A stretch of 10,673 nucleotides of DNA from Clostridia bacterium (GTDB lineage Bacteria > Bacillota_A > Clostridia > Christensenellales > Borkfalkiaceae): positions 1-10,673 of the forward strand of contig JAGASB010000164.1 of the NCBI GenBank assembly GCA_017621955.1, written 5' to 3'. Within the stretch, counting starts at the first letter, position 1. Each line of letters opens with the position of its first letter. The notes beneath the pieces were generated by a model. It searched no databases, was not told where the DNA came from, and saw nothing but the letters and a program-made list of their open reading frames with translations. Of the stretch, positions 1 to 7,541 are shown piece after piece. Both the position numbers and the translations under genes were made by a program.

Positions 1-2953
1 CGATGAAATCAACCTTGAAAATTTTATTGTTAAAGTAGACGGTGCAACCGTTTTGCTTAAAGTTAAATACGATGAAACTACTGAGGAGTTTTCTGGCGAA
101 AACTTAACGTTTACCGCTAAGGTCGCTGGCGAACATACTCTTACTTATATTTTGACCAAAGGTGAAGATGAAGCAAGTAATCAAATGAAGTTTACTGTTG
201 CTGAAAAAGATCCTGACAATCCCGATAATCCAGATACTCCGGTTAACCCTGATAATCCCGATAATCCGGACAACCCTGACAACCCAGTTGAACCGGGAAA
301 ACCTGTTGAACCCGAATTACCTGCATCTAACGTTCAGCTTATTGCTAACGGACAAAGTCAGTTCAAAATTGTAGTTCCTGCAAGTCCTGAAAAGTATGAT
401 GAATTTGCAAGTACCGAACTTCAAGAATTGTTTGAAATGGCAACGGGTTATGAATTACCTATTATATCGGATAGCGAAGTAGAAGAAGGCGGTTACTATT
501 TCTCAATAGGTGATACAACCTTGAAAGAAAGTGCAAACGTAAGCGTTTCTACAAAAAAGGATTCTGGTTACCTTATTAAGATGACTGATAAGGTTATTTA
601 CTTAGTTGGTAATGAAACTAAAAAATCTATCGGTACCTTATTTGCAGTTTATAAATTCTTAAATACTGAATTTAACTACGTATACTATGCAGAAAACGTT
701 GTTGGCATCAACACAAACGTTACTGACAAAAAAGCGTATGACGTATATGATAACTTTGAATATTCACCCTCGCTTCCTGGTCTTGCTGGTCGTGGAGCTT
801 TCGGTGATGAGCAAAGCAATTTAAGATATTTAGTTGCACAAGAATTTACCACAGATGGAAACCCAACAAGACCTGCTTTGTGGCCACACTGTCACTTATC
901 AGTTCTTGAAGTAGGTAAATATTGGACTGACCACCCAGACTGGTTTGCTGACCACAAACTTGCATTGTGTTTAACTAACCAAGAAATGATGGTTGAATAC
1001 GCAGCTCAAATGGTTAGGTATTTAGATGAACACCCCGACGTTGAAATGTTCACGATGGGTGCTATGGACTGGATGGACAAGTGTACTTGTGAAGATTGTA
1101 ATGCGTCTGACGCTCAATATACTTCTACTGGTACGGACTTAATATTTGTCAATACCGTTATTGAACATATGGAAAGAATGTATATGGAACGTGACGGCAA
1201 GGTTAGAGACTTTAAGGTTATGACCTTGAACTATTATCATACCGAACGTCCCCCTGTAAAATGGGATAAGGATAAGAAAGAATACGTTGCGCTTGTAAAA
1301 GCAGATGAAAGAGTATATCCACACGTATGTTTCTACAATGCAGACTGTTCTTCTAACGTTGAATCTAGCACCAACATAACAGATAATGAAAGTTTTGAAG
1401 GTTGGAAGGTTGTTTCAGACAACTTTACAAGCTGGTTATATCAAGGTTATTTTGATAAGTATAGACTTATGTTCGTTGATGAATTGCCTTATCTTAAAAA
1501 CTGGGCATCTAAACTTGTTGAAATGAATTCAACCTTTGATTTAGTTGAACTTCCAAACTTAGGTTTGTTCAAAGAACTTAACAACTTTGTTACCACACAA
1601 ATTTTCTACGATATCGACCAAGACGTAGACCAATTAATCGCTGACTTTATGTATAATTATTATGGCATTGTTGGCGAAGATATGCTTGACATTTATAATT
1701 CTTTAGTAAATCAAATTCACACATACGAAAAGAAACACGGTAACATCAAAATTGACTCTTGGGGTAACAGCACTGCGCTTTATTCGAGTGCATTGTGGAC
1801 AGAAGAGTTCATAAACAATTTGCAAACTAAATTTGAAGATATATATCAAAAACTTCTTGATAGTGATTTACCAAGAAGTGAAAGAAAAGAATACGAAAAG
1901 AGAGTTAGCGCTATTGAATTGTTCCAAAGATATTGGAAATTAAAACTCTACGGCGAAAAAATGGATTATCAACTTTTCGTTCAACAAGCTGAACAAGTTG
2001 TTAAAGATGCAGAAGCTATCGGATACGATACCCAATACGTTAAGTTTACTAACTTGGAAAAAGAAATTTATACTGCTGAAGAATTATTTGACGCATTCAA
2101 AATTGGTTACGGCACGTTTAAGCTTATGAACGATATTGACTGTACTGAATATATGGCTGCAAATCCGTGGGCTGGCGAATGGTATATTAAATCATTCTCA
2201 GGCAAATTAGAAGGTAACAACCATAAGATTACCGGTATTTCTGGTAAAGACGACGGTCAAGTTGCTGTGTACGGGTTCTTCGCTGAATTCGTTGGCTCTT
2301 TCGAAAACGTTTATGTAGAAATGGATGTTGAAATGCCTGCTTGGAATGGTAATGGTAATCCTTTCTATGGCGGAAGTCATACTTTCGGTATTTTTGCAGA
2401 CTATTTCCGTGGCAAACTTAACAACTGCGTGTTCAATGTTAAACTTAACGTAAGACAAGGCGATGAAAGCAATCCTATTTATTTAACTAATGCTGGTTTT
2501 GTTACTTACACTTGCCGTGGCTGTGAATTTAACAACGTATTAATTATTGACAACAGCACTTGCGAATATGCTAATTTCAGCACATTGCTTTCTGGTAGAG
2601 CAGATATCGCTAACTACGATATTATTACTAAGGGTTTAGTTTACGTTAGAAACGCTGGTACGTTTGGTAAAACTAACGAATTGTTTGACGACGGATTCAG
2701 ATGCTTGTTGCCAGATGGTTGTGTATGTCCTCAAATATCAGATTTGTATATTGCAAATTCATTAGAAGATGCTAACACCGTTGGTGGTGGTTATACATTG
2801 AGCGATTCTTACTTTGCAGAAGGCAATAAAGTTGCTAATGGTAAAGAGTTGTGGGTTGCACCCGAAGGCAAGGCTATGGATGCGTTAAAAGGCATCACTT
2901 ATGAAAATGGTTCTGTATTACTCAACGGCAACGTTGTTTATACAGAAAACTAA
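1..2953 (+). CDS. DUF4838 (GH163-related) secreted protein with Ig-like domain and beta-helix tail, 5' partial
   Basis: The frame is open from base 2 (GAT codon) to TAA at 2951-2953, giving 983 residues. The real start lies upstream of the window, because the first codons align with residue 50 onward of the downstream paralogue; a TTG at 53 is only an internal Leu codon. About 49 residues, including the expected lipoprotein signal peptide, are missing. Order (partial numbering): Ig-like domain to about 66; Asn-Pro-Asp-rich linker 70-107; alpha/beta N-domain about 112-250; TIM-barrel-like DUF4838 core to about 555; helical segment; GLUG-like beta-helix from about 690. Core marks are HxH (887-895), HPDW (932-943), LCLTN, an AMD motif whose Asp is at 1067-1069, and CxCxxC (Cys361, 363, 366). 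DUF4838 includes CAZy GH163 enzymes acting on complex N-glycans; a carbohydrate-active or glycan-binding role is inferred. No LPXTG or other C-terminal anchor is seen. Confidence 0.82.
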   Translation, partial: DEINLENFIVKVDGATVLLKVKYDETTEEFSGENLTFTAKVAGEHTLTYILTKGEDEASNQMKFTVAEKDPDNPDNPDTPVNPDNPDNPDNPDNPVEPGKPVEPELPASNVQLIANGQSQFKIVVPASPEKYDEFASTELQELFEMATGYELPIISDSEVEEGGYYFSIGDTTLKESANVSVSTKKDSGYLIKMTDKVIYLVGNETKKSIGTLFAVYKFLNTEFNYVYYAENVVGINTNVTDKKAYDVYDNFEYSPSLPGLAGRGAFGDEQSNLRYLVAQEFTTDGNPTRPALWPHCHLSVLEVGKYWTDHPDWFADHKLALCLTNQEMMVEYAAQMVRYLDEHPDVEMFTMGAMDWMDKCTCEDCNASDAQYTSTGTDLIFVNTVIEHMERMYMERDGKVRDFKVMTLNYYHTERPPVKWDKDKKEYVALVKADERVYPHVCFYNADCSSNVESSTNITDNESFEGWKVVSDNFTSWLYQGYFDKYRLMFVDELPYLKNWASKLVEMNSTFDLVELPNLGLFKELNNFVTTQIFYDIDQDVDQLIADFMYNYYGIVGEDMLDIYNSLVNQIHTYEKKHGNIKIDSWGNSTALYSSALWTEEFINNLQTKFEDIYQKLLDSDLPRSERKEYEKRVSAIELFQRYWKLKLYGEKMDYQLFVQQAEQVVKDAEAIGYDTQYVKFTNLEKEIYTAEELFDAFKIGYGTFKLMNDIDCTEYMAANPWAGEWYIKSFSGKLEGNNHKITGISGKDDGQVAVYGFFAEFVGSFENVYVEMDVEMPAWNGNGNPFYGGSHTFGIFADYFRGKLNNCVFNVKLNVRQGDESNPIYLTNAGFVTYTCRGCEFNNVLIIDNSTCEYANFSTLLSGRADIANYDIITKGLVYVRNAGTFGKTNELFDDGFRCLLPDGCVCPQISDLYIANSLEDANTVGGGYTLSDSYFAEGNKVANGKELWVAPEGKAMDALKGITYENGSVLLNGNVVYTEN
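209..322 (+). repeat. Asn-Pro-Asp-rich tandem repeat linker inside the first gene
   Basis: A degenerate 9-nt unit (aat-ccc-gat and synonymous variants) encodes repeated Asn-Pro-Asp triplets, followed by Val-Glu-Pro and Gly-Lys-Pro variants. The result is 38 residues of extended, acidic, proline-rich sequence between the Ig-like domain and the DUF4838 part. The downstream paralogue has only about seven residues here (around residues 116-122). Such linkers are common spacers in cell-surface proteins. The varied synonymous codons argue against a very recent slippage expansion, although the tract could still vary in length between strains. Confidence 0.85.
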
Positions 2954-2968
2954 TTAAAAATATACACA

Positions 2969-2999
2969 CAAGCAGTCCGTGTTTGGTGCGGACTGCTTG
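2969..2999 (+). terminator. Perfect 11-bp hairpin between the two paralogues; possible weak terminator or processing stem
   Basis: CAAGCAGTCCG at 2969-2979 pairs perfectly with CGGACTGCTTG at 2989-2999 around a 9-nt loop. It begins 15 nt after the stop of the first gene and ends 27 nt before the ATG of the second. No run of T follows the stem (the next bases are gagtatattata), so it lacks the usual signature of intrinsic termination. It could be an attenuating or stabilising stem that sets different expression for the two paralogues. The stem itself is certain; its function is not. Confidence 0.5.
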
Positions 3000-3017
3000 G
3001 AGTATATTATAAATTAT

Positions 3018-3023
3018 AGGGGA
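3018..3023 (+). promoter_or_regulatory. Ribosome binding site AGGGGA for the second paralogue
   Basis: AGGGGA lies 3 nt before the ATG at 3027, a rather short spacing. It decides the start: a longer reading frame could begin at GTG 2979, but that codon sits inside the hairpin, has no ribosome binding site, and would put 16 non-signal residues ahead of a clean signal peptide. Confidence 0.65.
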
Positions 3024-3026
3024 AAA

Positions 3027-6011
3027 ATGAAGAAATTATTAGGCGTAATTTTGTCGCTTTTAATGATTTGCAGTTTTTCATTGGCAATTGGTTGTTCTAA
3101 TCCTACACCTGCACCTGAAAAACTTGAAGCAAACTTTAAAACTGACGTAGCCATGACGGGCTATAAGGTTGGCGATAAAATCAACCTTGAAAATTTTATA
3201 GTTAAAGTAGACGGCGCAACCGTTTTACTGAAAGTTAAATATGATGAAACCACTGAGGAGTTTTCTGGCGAAAACTTAACGTTTACCGCTAAGGTTGTCG
3301 GCGAACACACTCTTACTTATACTTTAACAAAAGGCGAAGAAGAAGCAAGTAACCAAATAAAGTTTACTGTTTCTAAAATCGAACCCGCAATTTTAGTTGC
3401 TAACGGACAAAGTCAGTTCAAAATCGTAATTCCTGCAAGTCCTGAAAAATACGACGAATTTGCAAGTACTGAACTTCAAGATTTGTTTGAAATGGCAACG
3501 GGTTATAAATTACCTATCATTTCAGATAGTGAACTAGAAGAAGGCGGATATTATTTCTCAATAGGTGATACCACCTTAAAAGAAAGCGCAGGTATAAGCG
3601 TTTCTACAAAAAAAGATTCTGGTTATCTTATTAAGATGACTGACAAAGTAATCTATTTTGTAGGCAATGAAACTGAAAATTCAGTTGGAACGTTATTTGC
3701 TGTTTATAAATTCTTAAATATTGAATTTAACTATGCTTATTATGCTGAAAACGTCGTTGGTATTAACAAAGGCGTAACGGATAAAAAAGCGTATGACGTA
3801 TATGATAATTTTGAATATTCACCCTCACTTCCAGGTCTTGCTGGGAAGAAGACTTTGGGTGATGAAAAAGGCAATTTAAGATATTTAGTTGCACAAGGGT
3901 TTGACGTGGAAGGTAACCCCGTTAGACCTGCTTTGTGGCCACACAATCACTTATCAGTTCTACCTGTTGGTACTTACGGTGTTGAACATCCCGATTGGTA
4001 CGACGAAAACCAACTTTCTTTATGTTTAACCAACCAAGAAATGATGGTTGAATATGCTAACCAAATGGTTAAGTACTTAGACGACCACCCAAGCGTTGAA
4101 ATATTCTGTATGGGTGCGATGGATAGGCTTGACAAATGTTACTGTGAAGATTGTGTTGAATCTGATGAAAAGTATACTACCACAGGTACTGACTTAATAT
4201 TCGTCAACACCGTAATTGAACATATGGAAAACACGTTTATGAAACGTGACGGTAAGATAAGAGATTTTAAGGTTATGACCTTAAACTATTACCACACAGA
4301 AGAGCCCCCTGTAAAGTGGGACGCGAAAAAGGGTGAATACGTTGCGTTAGTAAAAGCAGACGAAAGAGTTTATCCGCACGTATGCTTCTATAAAGCGGAT
4401 TGCTCTTCTAACGTTGAGTCTAATCTTAATGGTTCCGCTGCCGCTACTTTTGAAGGTTGGAAAGTCGTTTCAGATAACTTTACAAGTTGGTTGTATCAAG
4501 GTTATTTTGATAAATATAGACTTATGTTTGTTGATGACTTGCCTTATCTTAAAAATTGGGCGTCTAAACTTGTTGAAATGAATTCAACGTTTGATATAAT
4601 TCAGCAGTCCTACGTTGGTATTTTTAAAGAACTTAACAATTTTGTTACTACACAAGTATTCTACGATATCAATGTGGACGTTGATGAGTTAACTGCCGAC
4701 TTTATGCACAATTACTACGGCATTGTTGGCGAAGATATGCTTGAAGTTTATAATTTGCTTATAAAGCAAATTGCCGATTACGAAAAGAAAAACGGCAATA
4801 TATATATTGATTCTTGGGGAAATAGTGCGGCACTTTATTCAAAAACTTTATGGACGGAAGAATTTTTGAACGACTTACAAACTAGGTTTGAAGTTATGTA
4901 TCAAAAACTTCTTGACAGTGATTTGACACAAGCTCAAAGAAAAGAATACGAAAAGAGAGTTGGTGCGATTGAATTGTTCCAAAGATATTGGAAGTTAAAA
5001 TTCTACGGCGAAAAAATGGATAAAGAGTTGTTCGCCCAACAGGCAGAAAAAGTTATTCAAGATGCTGAAAAAATTTACGGCTACGACACTCAATACGTCA
5101 AATTTGATAACTTGATTAAAGAAATTTATACTGCTGAGGATTTCTTCGATGCGATGAGCGTTGGGTTCGGGACGTTCAAACTTATGAACGACATTGACTG
5201 CACAGAATATATGACTGAACACCCGTGGGAGGGTACGCACTATATTAACTCATTTTCAGGCGTATTAGAAGGAAATAACCACAAGATTACCGGTATTAAA
5301 GGTAGAGATGACGGACAGGTCGCAGTTTACGGATTTATCAGTGAGTTTATAGGTACGTTCAATAACGTTTATATGGAACTGAAAGTAGAAATGCCTTCTT
5401 GGAATGGTTCAAACTCATTCTATGGCGGAAGTCATTCTTTCGGGTTGTTGGCCAACTACTTTGCGGGCAAACTCAACAATTGTGTGTTTAATATTGAACT
5501 TAATATTAGAGCAGATGGTGGTGGCTATACAAGACCCGTAAATAATGCCGGCTTAGTTGCTTATGCTTGCCGTGGCTCTGAAATCAACAACGTATTGATT
5601 ATTGATAGCAGCACTTGTAGCTACGCAAAATATAGAACGTTAATATCTTCTAGGGCGGACATTTCGGAGTATAATATTACTACTAACGGGGTGGTTTACG
5701 TTAGAACGTCAAGACCGTTTGGCATTGCTGAATCAGTTTATGATGATGGTTTTGCTTGCTTGTTGCCAGATGCTTGCGTATGCCCTACAATTAAAGATTT
5801 CTATATTGCAAACTCATTAGAAGATGCTAATACCGATGGTTGCGGATATACGCTGAGGGATTTTTATTATGAAGCAAGCAATAAGATTTCTAACGGTAGA
5901 GAGTTATGGGTTGCCCCTGACGGCAAGGCTATGGATGCGTTAGTTGGCATTACTTATGAAAATGGTTCTGTACTACTCAATGGCAATGTTGTTTATACTA
6001 AGAACAAGTAA
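3027..6011 (+). CDS. DUF4838 (GH163-related) lipoprotein with Ig-like domain and beta-helix tail
   Basis: A complete gene of 994 residues from ATG 3027. Residues 1-22 form a lipoprotein signal peptide (MKK, hydrophobic core, LAIG then Cys23), so the mature protein is probably tethered to the outer face of the membrane. Order: Ser/Pro spacer 24-30; Ig-like domain about 31-115; alpha/beta N-domain about 122-258 of the type preceding GH67, GH20 and DUF4838 barrels; DUF4838 core about 262-565 ending in NYYG (562-565); helical region to about 698; GLUG-like beta-helix from 699 (FSG-LEGNNHKITGI at 743-757); tail to 994. Core marks are His306 and His308, HPDW 321-324, LCLTN, Asp366, and CxCxxC with Cys371, 373 and 376. 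It is a tandem paralogue of the gene upstream, lacking that gene's Pro-rich linker. Hydrolase activity on a complex glycan is inferred from GH163 relatives; binding only is possible. Confidence 0.85.
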   Translation: MKKLLGVILSLLMICSFSLAIGCSNPTPAPEKLEANFKTDVAMTGYKVGDKINLENFIVKVDGATVLLKVKYDETTEEFSGENLTFTAKVVGEHTLTYTLTKGEEEASNQIKFTVSKIEPAILVANGQSQFKIVIPASPEKYDEFASTELQDLFEMATGYKLPIISDSELEEGGYYFSIGDTTLKESAGISVSTKKDSGYLIKMTDKVIYFVGNETENSVGTLFAVYKFLNIEFNYAYYAENVVGINKGVTDKKAYDVYDNFEYSPSLPGLAGKKTLGDEKGNLRYLVAQGFDVEGNPVRPALWPHNHLSVLPVGTYGVEHPDWYDENQLSLCLTNQEMMVEYANQMVKYLDDHPSVEIFCMGAMDRLDKCYCEDCVESDEKYTTTGTDLIFVNTVIEHMENTFMKRDGKIRDFKVMTLNYYHTEEPPVKWDAKKGEYVALVKADERVYPHVCFYKADCSSNVESNLNGSAAATFEGWKVVSDNFTSWLYQGYFDKYRLMFVDDLPYLKNWASKLVEMNSTFDIIQQSYVGIFKELNNFVTTQVFYDINVDVDELTADFMHNYYGIVGEDMLEVYNLLIKQIADYEKKNGNIYIDSWGNSAALYSKTLWTEEFLNDLQTRFEVMYQKLLDSDLTQAQRKEYEKRVGAIELFQRYWKLKFYGEKMDKELFAQQAEKVIQDAEKIYGYDTQYVKFDNLIKEIYTAEDFFDAMSVGFGTFKLMNDIDCTEYMTEHPWEGTHYINSFSGVLEGNNHKITGIKGRDDGQVAVYGFISEFIGTFNNVYMELKVEMPSWNGSNSFYGGSHSFGLLANYFAGKLNNCVFNIELNIRADGGGYTRPVNNAGLVAYACRGSEINNVLIIDSSTCSYAKYRTLISSRADISEYNITTNGVVYVRTSRPFGIAESVYDDGFACLLPDACVCPTIKDFYIANSLEDANTDGCGYTLRDFYYEASNKISNGRELWVAPDGKAMDALVGITYENGSVLLNGNVVYTKNK

Positions 6012-6115
6012 TAAAATACAACTACATAGTTAAGATAGTTTTAGATTATTTGGGATGAAATATCAATGTAATTAATAAACAAAGATTCTCAAATTTTAGA
6101 TGTTGAAATATATTA
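6012..6115 (+). other. AT-rich spacer, no confident signal
   Basis: This gap between the second paralogue and the TIM-barrel gene is about 100 nt and very AT-rich. I see no stable hairpin followed by a T-run and no well-spaced pair of promoter boxes. The nearest candidate is TTGGGA near 6049 with TAATAA downstream, which matches consensus poorly. The spacer is long enough to hold a promoter, so operon continuity across it is unresolved. Confidence 0.5.
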
Positions 6116-6122
6116 AAAGGAG
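6116..6122 (+). promoter_or_regulatory. Ribosome binding site AAAGGAG deciding the start at 6130
   Basis: AAAGGAG lies 7 nt before ATG 6130, which is ideal spacing. An in-frame ATG at 6100 would add ten residues but has no upstream Shine-Dalgarno, and the real ribosome binding site would then fall inside the coding region. The shorter start is therefore preferred. Confidence 0.8.
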
Positions 6123-6129
6123 ATTTAAA

Positions 6130-7446
6130 ATGGACAAATTTTTTGAAAAGTATCAAATAGGATGTTGGTATTATAGGGTTACGACAGCAAATTTGCCGTA
6201 CGATTTACCAACTACAATGCGCGATTTAGGGTTTACTTTTGTAACGCTACCTGAACACCATTTTGAAGAAGGTTTGGTTAATCTAGATAAATATATTGAT
6301 AGGTGTGAAGAAGAAGGAATGCCAGCATTACTTTGCGATAAATATATTTGGGCTAAAAAACTAGATATGTACGGCGAAAAAATAATGCGTAAACGTATTC
6401 AGTTTTATAGAGAAAGATACAAAGATAAAAAGTGCATTAAGTTAATACACGTTTGCGATGAACCAAATTGGCGTGGTGGACAAACGCACGAAAGCGATAA
6501 CTGCGGAATAGTGGTTGACGCATTAAAAGAGTTAGCACCCGATTGGATACCGTTAATAGCAACTTTGGGTATAGAATATTCAAAGATTACTAGCTACGAT
6601 ATGGTGGCCGATTTTGTTAAAAGAGCAAAACCCGCATTCTTATTGCCAAACGTATACAGTCCGTTTGTTGATGATGAAAAAGACAAATATCAATGCTTTA
6701 ATCAACTATTTCAATGCTTAAACGTTTATCATAAAATATCAAAAGACTTTAATTTACCGTTATGGTGGTCGCCGATGGCAAGCAACTGTTGGTATTTTAG
6801 AGAGCCAATGCAAGTGGATTATCGTTGGCAGTTAAATATTCTTGCCGCACATGGTGTTACCGGGTTCGTATGGTATCAAATTCACTCTGGGCCACATGCA
6901 AAAATGAGAAATCCGATAGATTCATTTGGGCAAAGGTCGCCAAAATTCTATATGTTATCTTATGAAATAAGGGCATTTAAGGAAAAGATAGCCAAAAAGT
7001 TAGAAGGATATGAACTTGAAAAAGTATATCATTTTGCAAGGCAGTATGGCGAGTATCCTGCTATGGAAGAAGGCGTTGACGGCGTGATAAAGAACGTTTC
7101 AAGTTTTTACTTTAAGGCTATGGTAATAAGTAAATTTAAGGCAAAAGACGGAAGCGGAAAATATCGTATAATGATAACGAATAATGAAATTGGTACACAT
7201 AACCACTTTAATATCCAGTTTAATGAGCCATATACAAAGTATAATAAGAGTGCGTATTTAGAAGACGGAACAGCAGAAATAATAGACTTATTTGACCCGG
7301 AAATAGATGAAGAGTCTATGTTAACCGATTGGATTGATACGCTAGACTTGGAAGAAGAAATTGATAGATCGAAAAATGCGCTATCTTCGGAAGAGTGGGC
7401 GAAAAGTTTAAATGAAGCGACAGAAAATGGTGAATTAATAAAATAA
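6130..7446 (+). CDS. Putative cytoplasmic TIM-barrel glycoside hydrolase-like protein
   Basis: This is a 438-residue protein from ATG 6130 with no signal peptide or membrane segment, so it is probably cytoplasmic. The N-terminal 300 residues read like a (beta/alpha)8 barrel: IGCWYYR near the start, a LGFTFVTLPEH strand, CDEPN at 109-113, WWSP at 212-215, and GFVWYQIH at 245-252. Asp110-Glu111-Pro is placed where clan GH-A enzymes carry the acid/base in their xEP motif. A beta-rich region with MITNNE follows from about 330, then an acidic C-terminus. I see no clear second catalytic Glu on the late barrel strand, so the nucleophile is unknown. I cannot name the family; GH-A-like is a fold guess and it may be a non-catalytic relative. 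It sits between genes for exported DUF4838 proteins, suggesting work on imported breakdown products. No terminator separates it from the genes downstream. Confidence 0.6.
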   Translation: MDKFFEKYQIGCWYYRVTTANLPYDLPTTMRDLGFTFVTLPEHHFEEGLVNLDKYIDRCEEEGMPALLCDKYIWAKKLDMYGEKIMRKRIQFYRERYKDKKCIKLIHVCDEPNWRGGQTHESDNCGIVVDALKELAPDWIPLIATLGIEYSKITSYDMVADFVKRAKPAFLLPNVYSPFVDDEKDKYQCFNQLFQCLNVYHKISKDFNLPLWWSPMASNCWYFREPMQVDYRWQLNILAAHGVTGFVWYQIHSGPHAKMRNPIDSFGQRSPKFYMLSYEIRAFKEKIAKKLEGYELEKVYHFARQYGEYPAMEEGVDGVIKNVSSFYFKAMVISKFKAKDGSGKYRIMITNNEIGTHNHFNIQFNEPYTKYNKSAYLEDGTAEIIDLFDPEIDEESMLTDWIDTLDLEEEIDRSKNALSSEEWAKSLNEATENGELIK

Positions 7447-7525
7447 TTTAATGACTAACTTTGATGAGACATAAAAAACATAGTAGCAAATTAAAAAATC
7501 ACTTATACAAATAATAAATTTTAAA

Positions 7526-7533
7526 AAGGAGGG
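7526..7533 (+). promoter_or_regulatory. Strong ribosome binding site AAAGGAGGG-type for the small ORF
   Basis: The A/G-rich stretch ending AAGGAGGG (7526-7533) lies 8 nt before ATG 7542 and is the closest match to the anti-Shine-Dalgarno in the window. It is the main reason for treating the 41-codon frame as translated. The preceding 7447-7525 is AT-rich with no convincing promoter or terminator. Confidence 0.8.
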
Positions 7534-7541
7534 ATAAATTT

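Noticed and set aside
209..322. CRISPR-like or tandem DNA repeat array
   Set aside because: The 9-nt periodicity stays in frame, varies synonymously and encodes a Pro-rich linker; there are no spacers.
1139..1324. Minus-strand open frame of about 61 codons
   Set aside because: It lies inside the first DUF4838 gene, has no ribosome binding site and encodes no recognisable protein; the same holds for minus-strand frames at 2207-2458, 3740-3946, 4995-5240, 7854-8045, 9060-9281, 9335-9520 and 9718-9990.
3000..3020. Promoter upstream of the second paralogue (TATAAA-like)
   Set aside because: No -35 box at proper spacing, and the box overlaps the leader within 20 nt of the start codon.
2979..3026. 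Upstream GTG start for the second paralogue
   Set aside because: It sits within the hairpin, lacks a Shine-Dalgarno and would bury the signal peptide behind 16 charged or polar residues; ATG 3027 has AGGGGA just upstream.
6020..6042. Possible terminator after the second paralogue (AACTA / TAGTT with following T's)
   Set aside because: The stem is only five mostly AT pairs with a two-base loop, or a longer loop using the second TAGTT copy; too weak to call.
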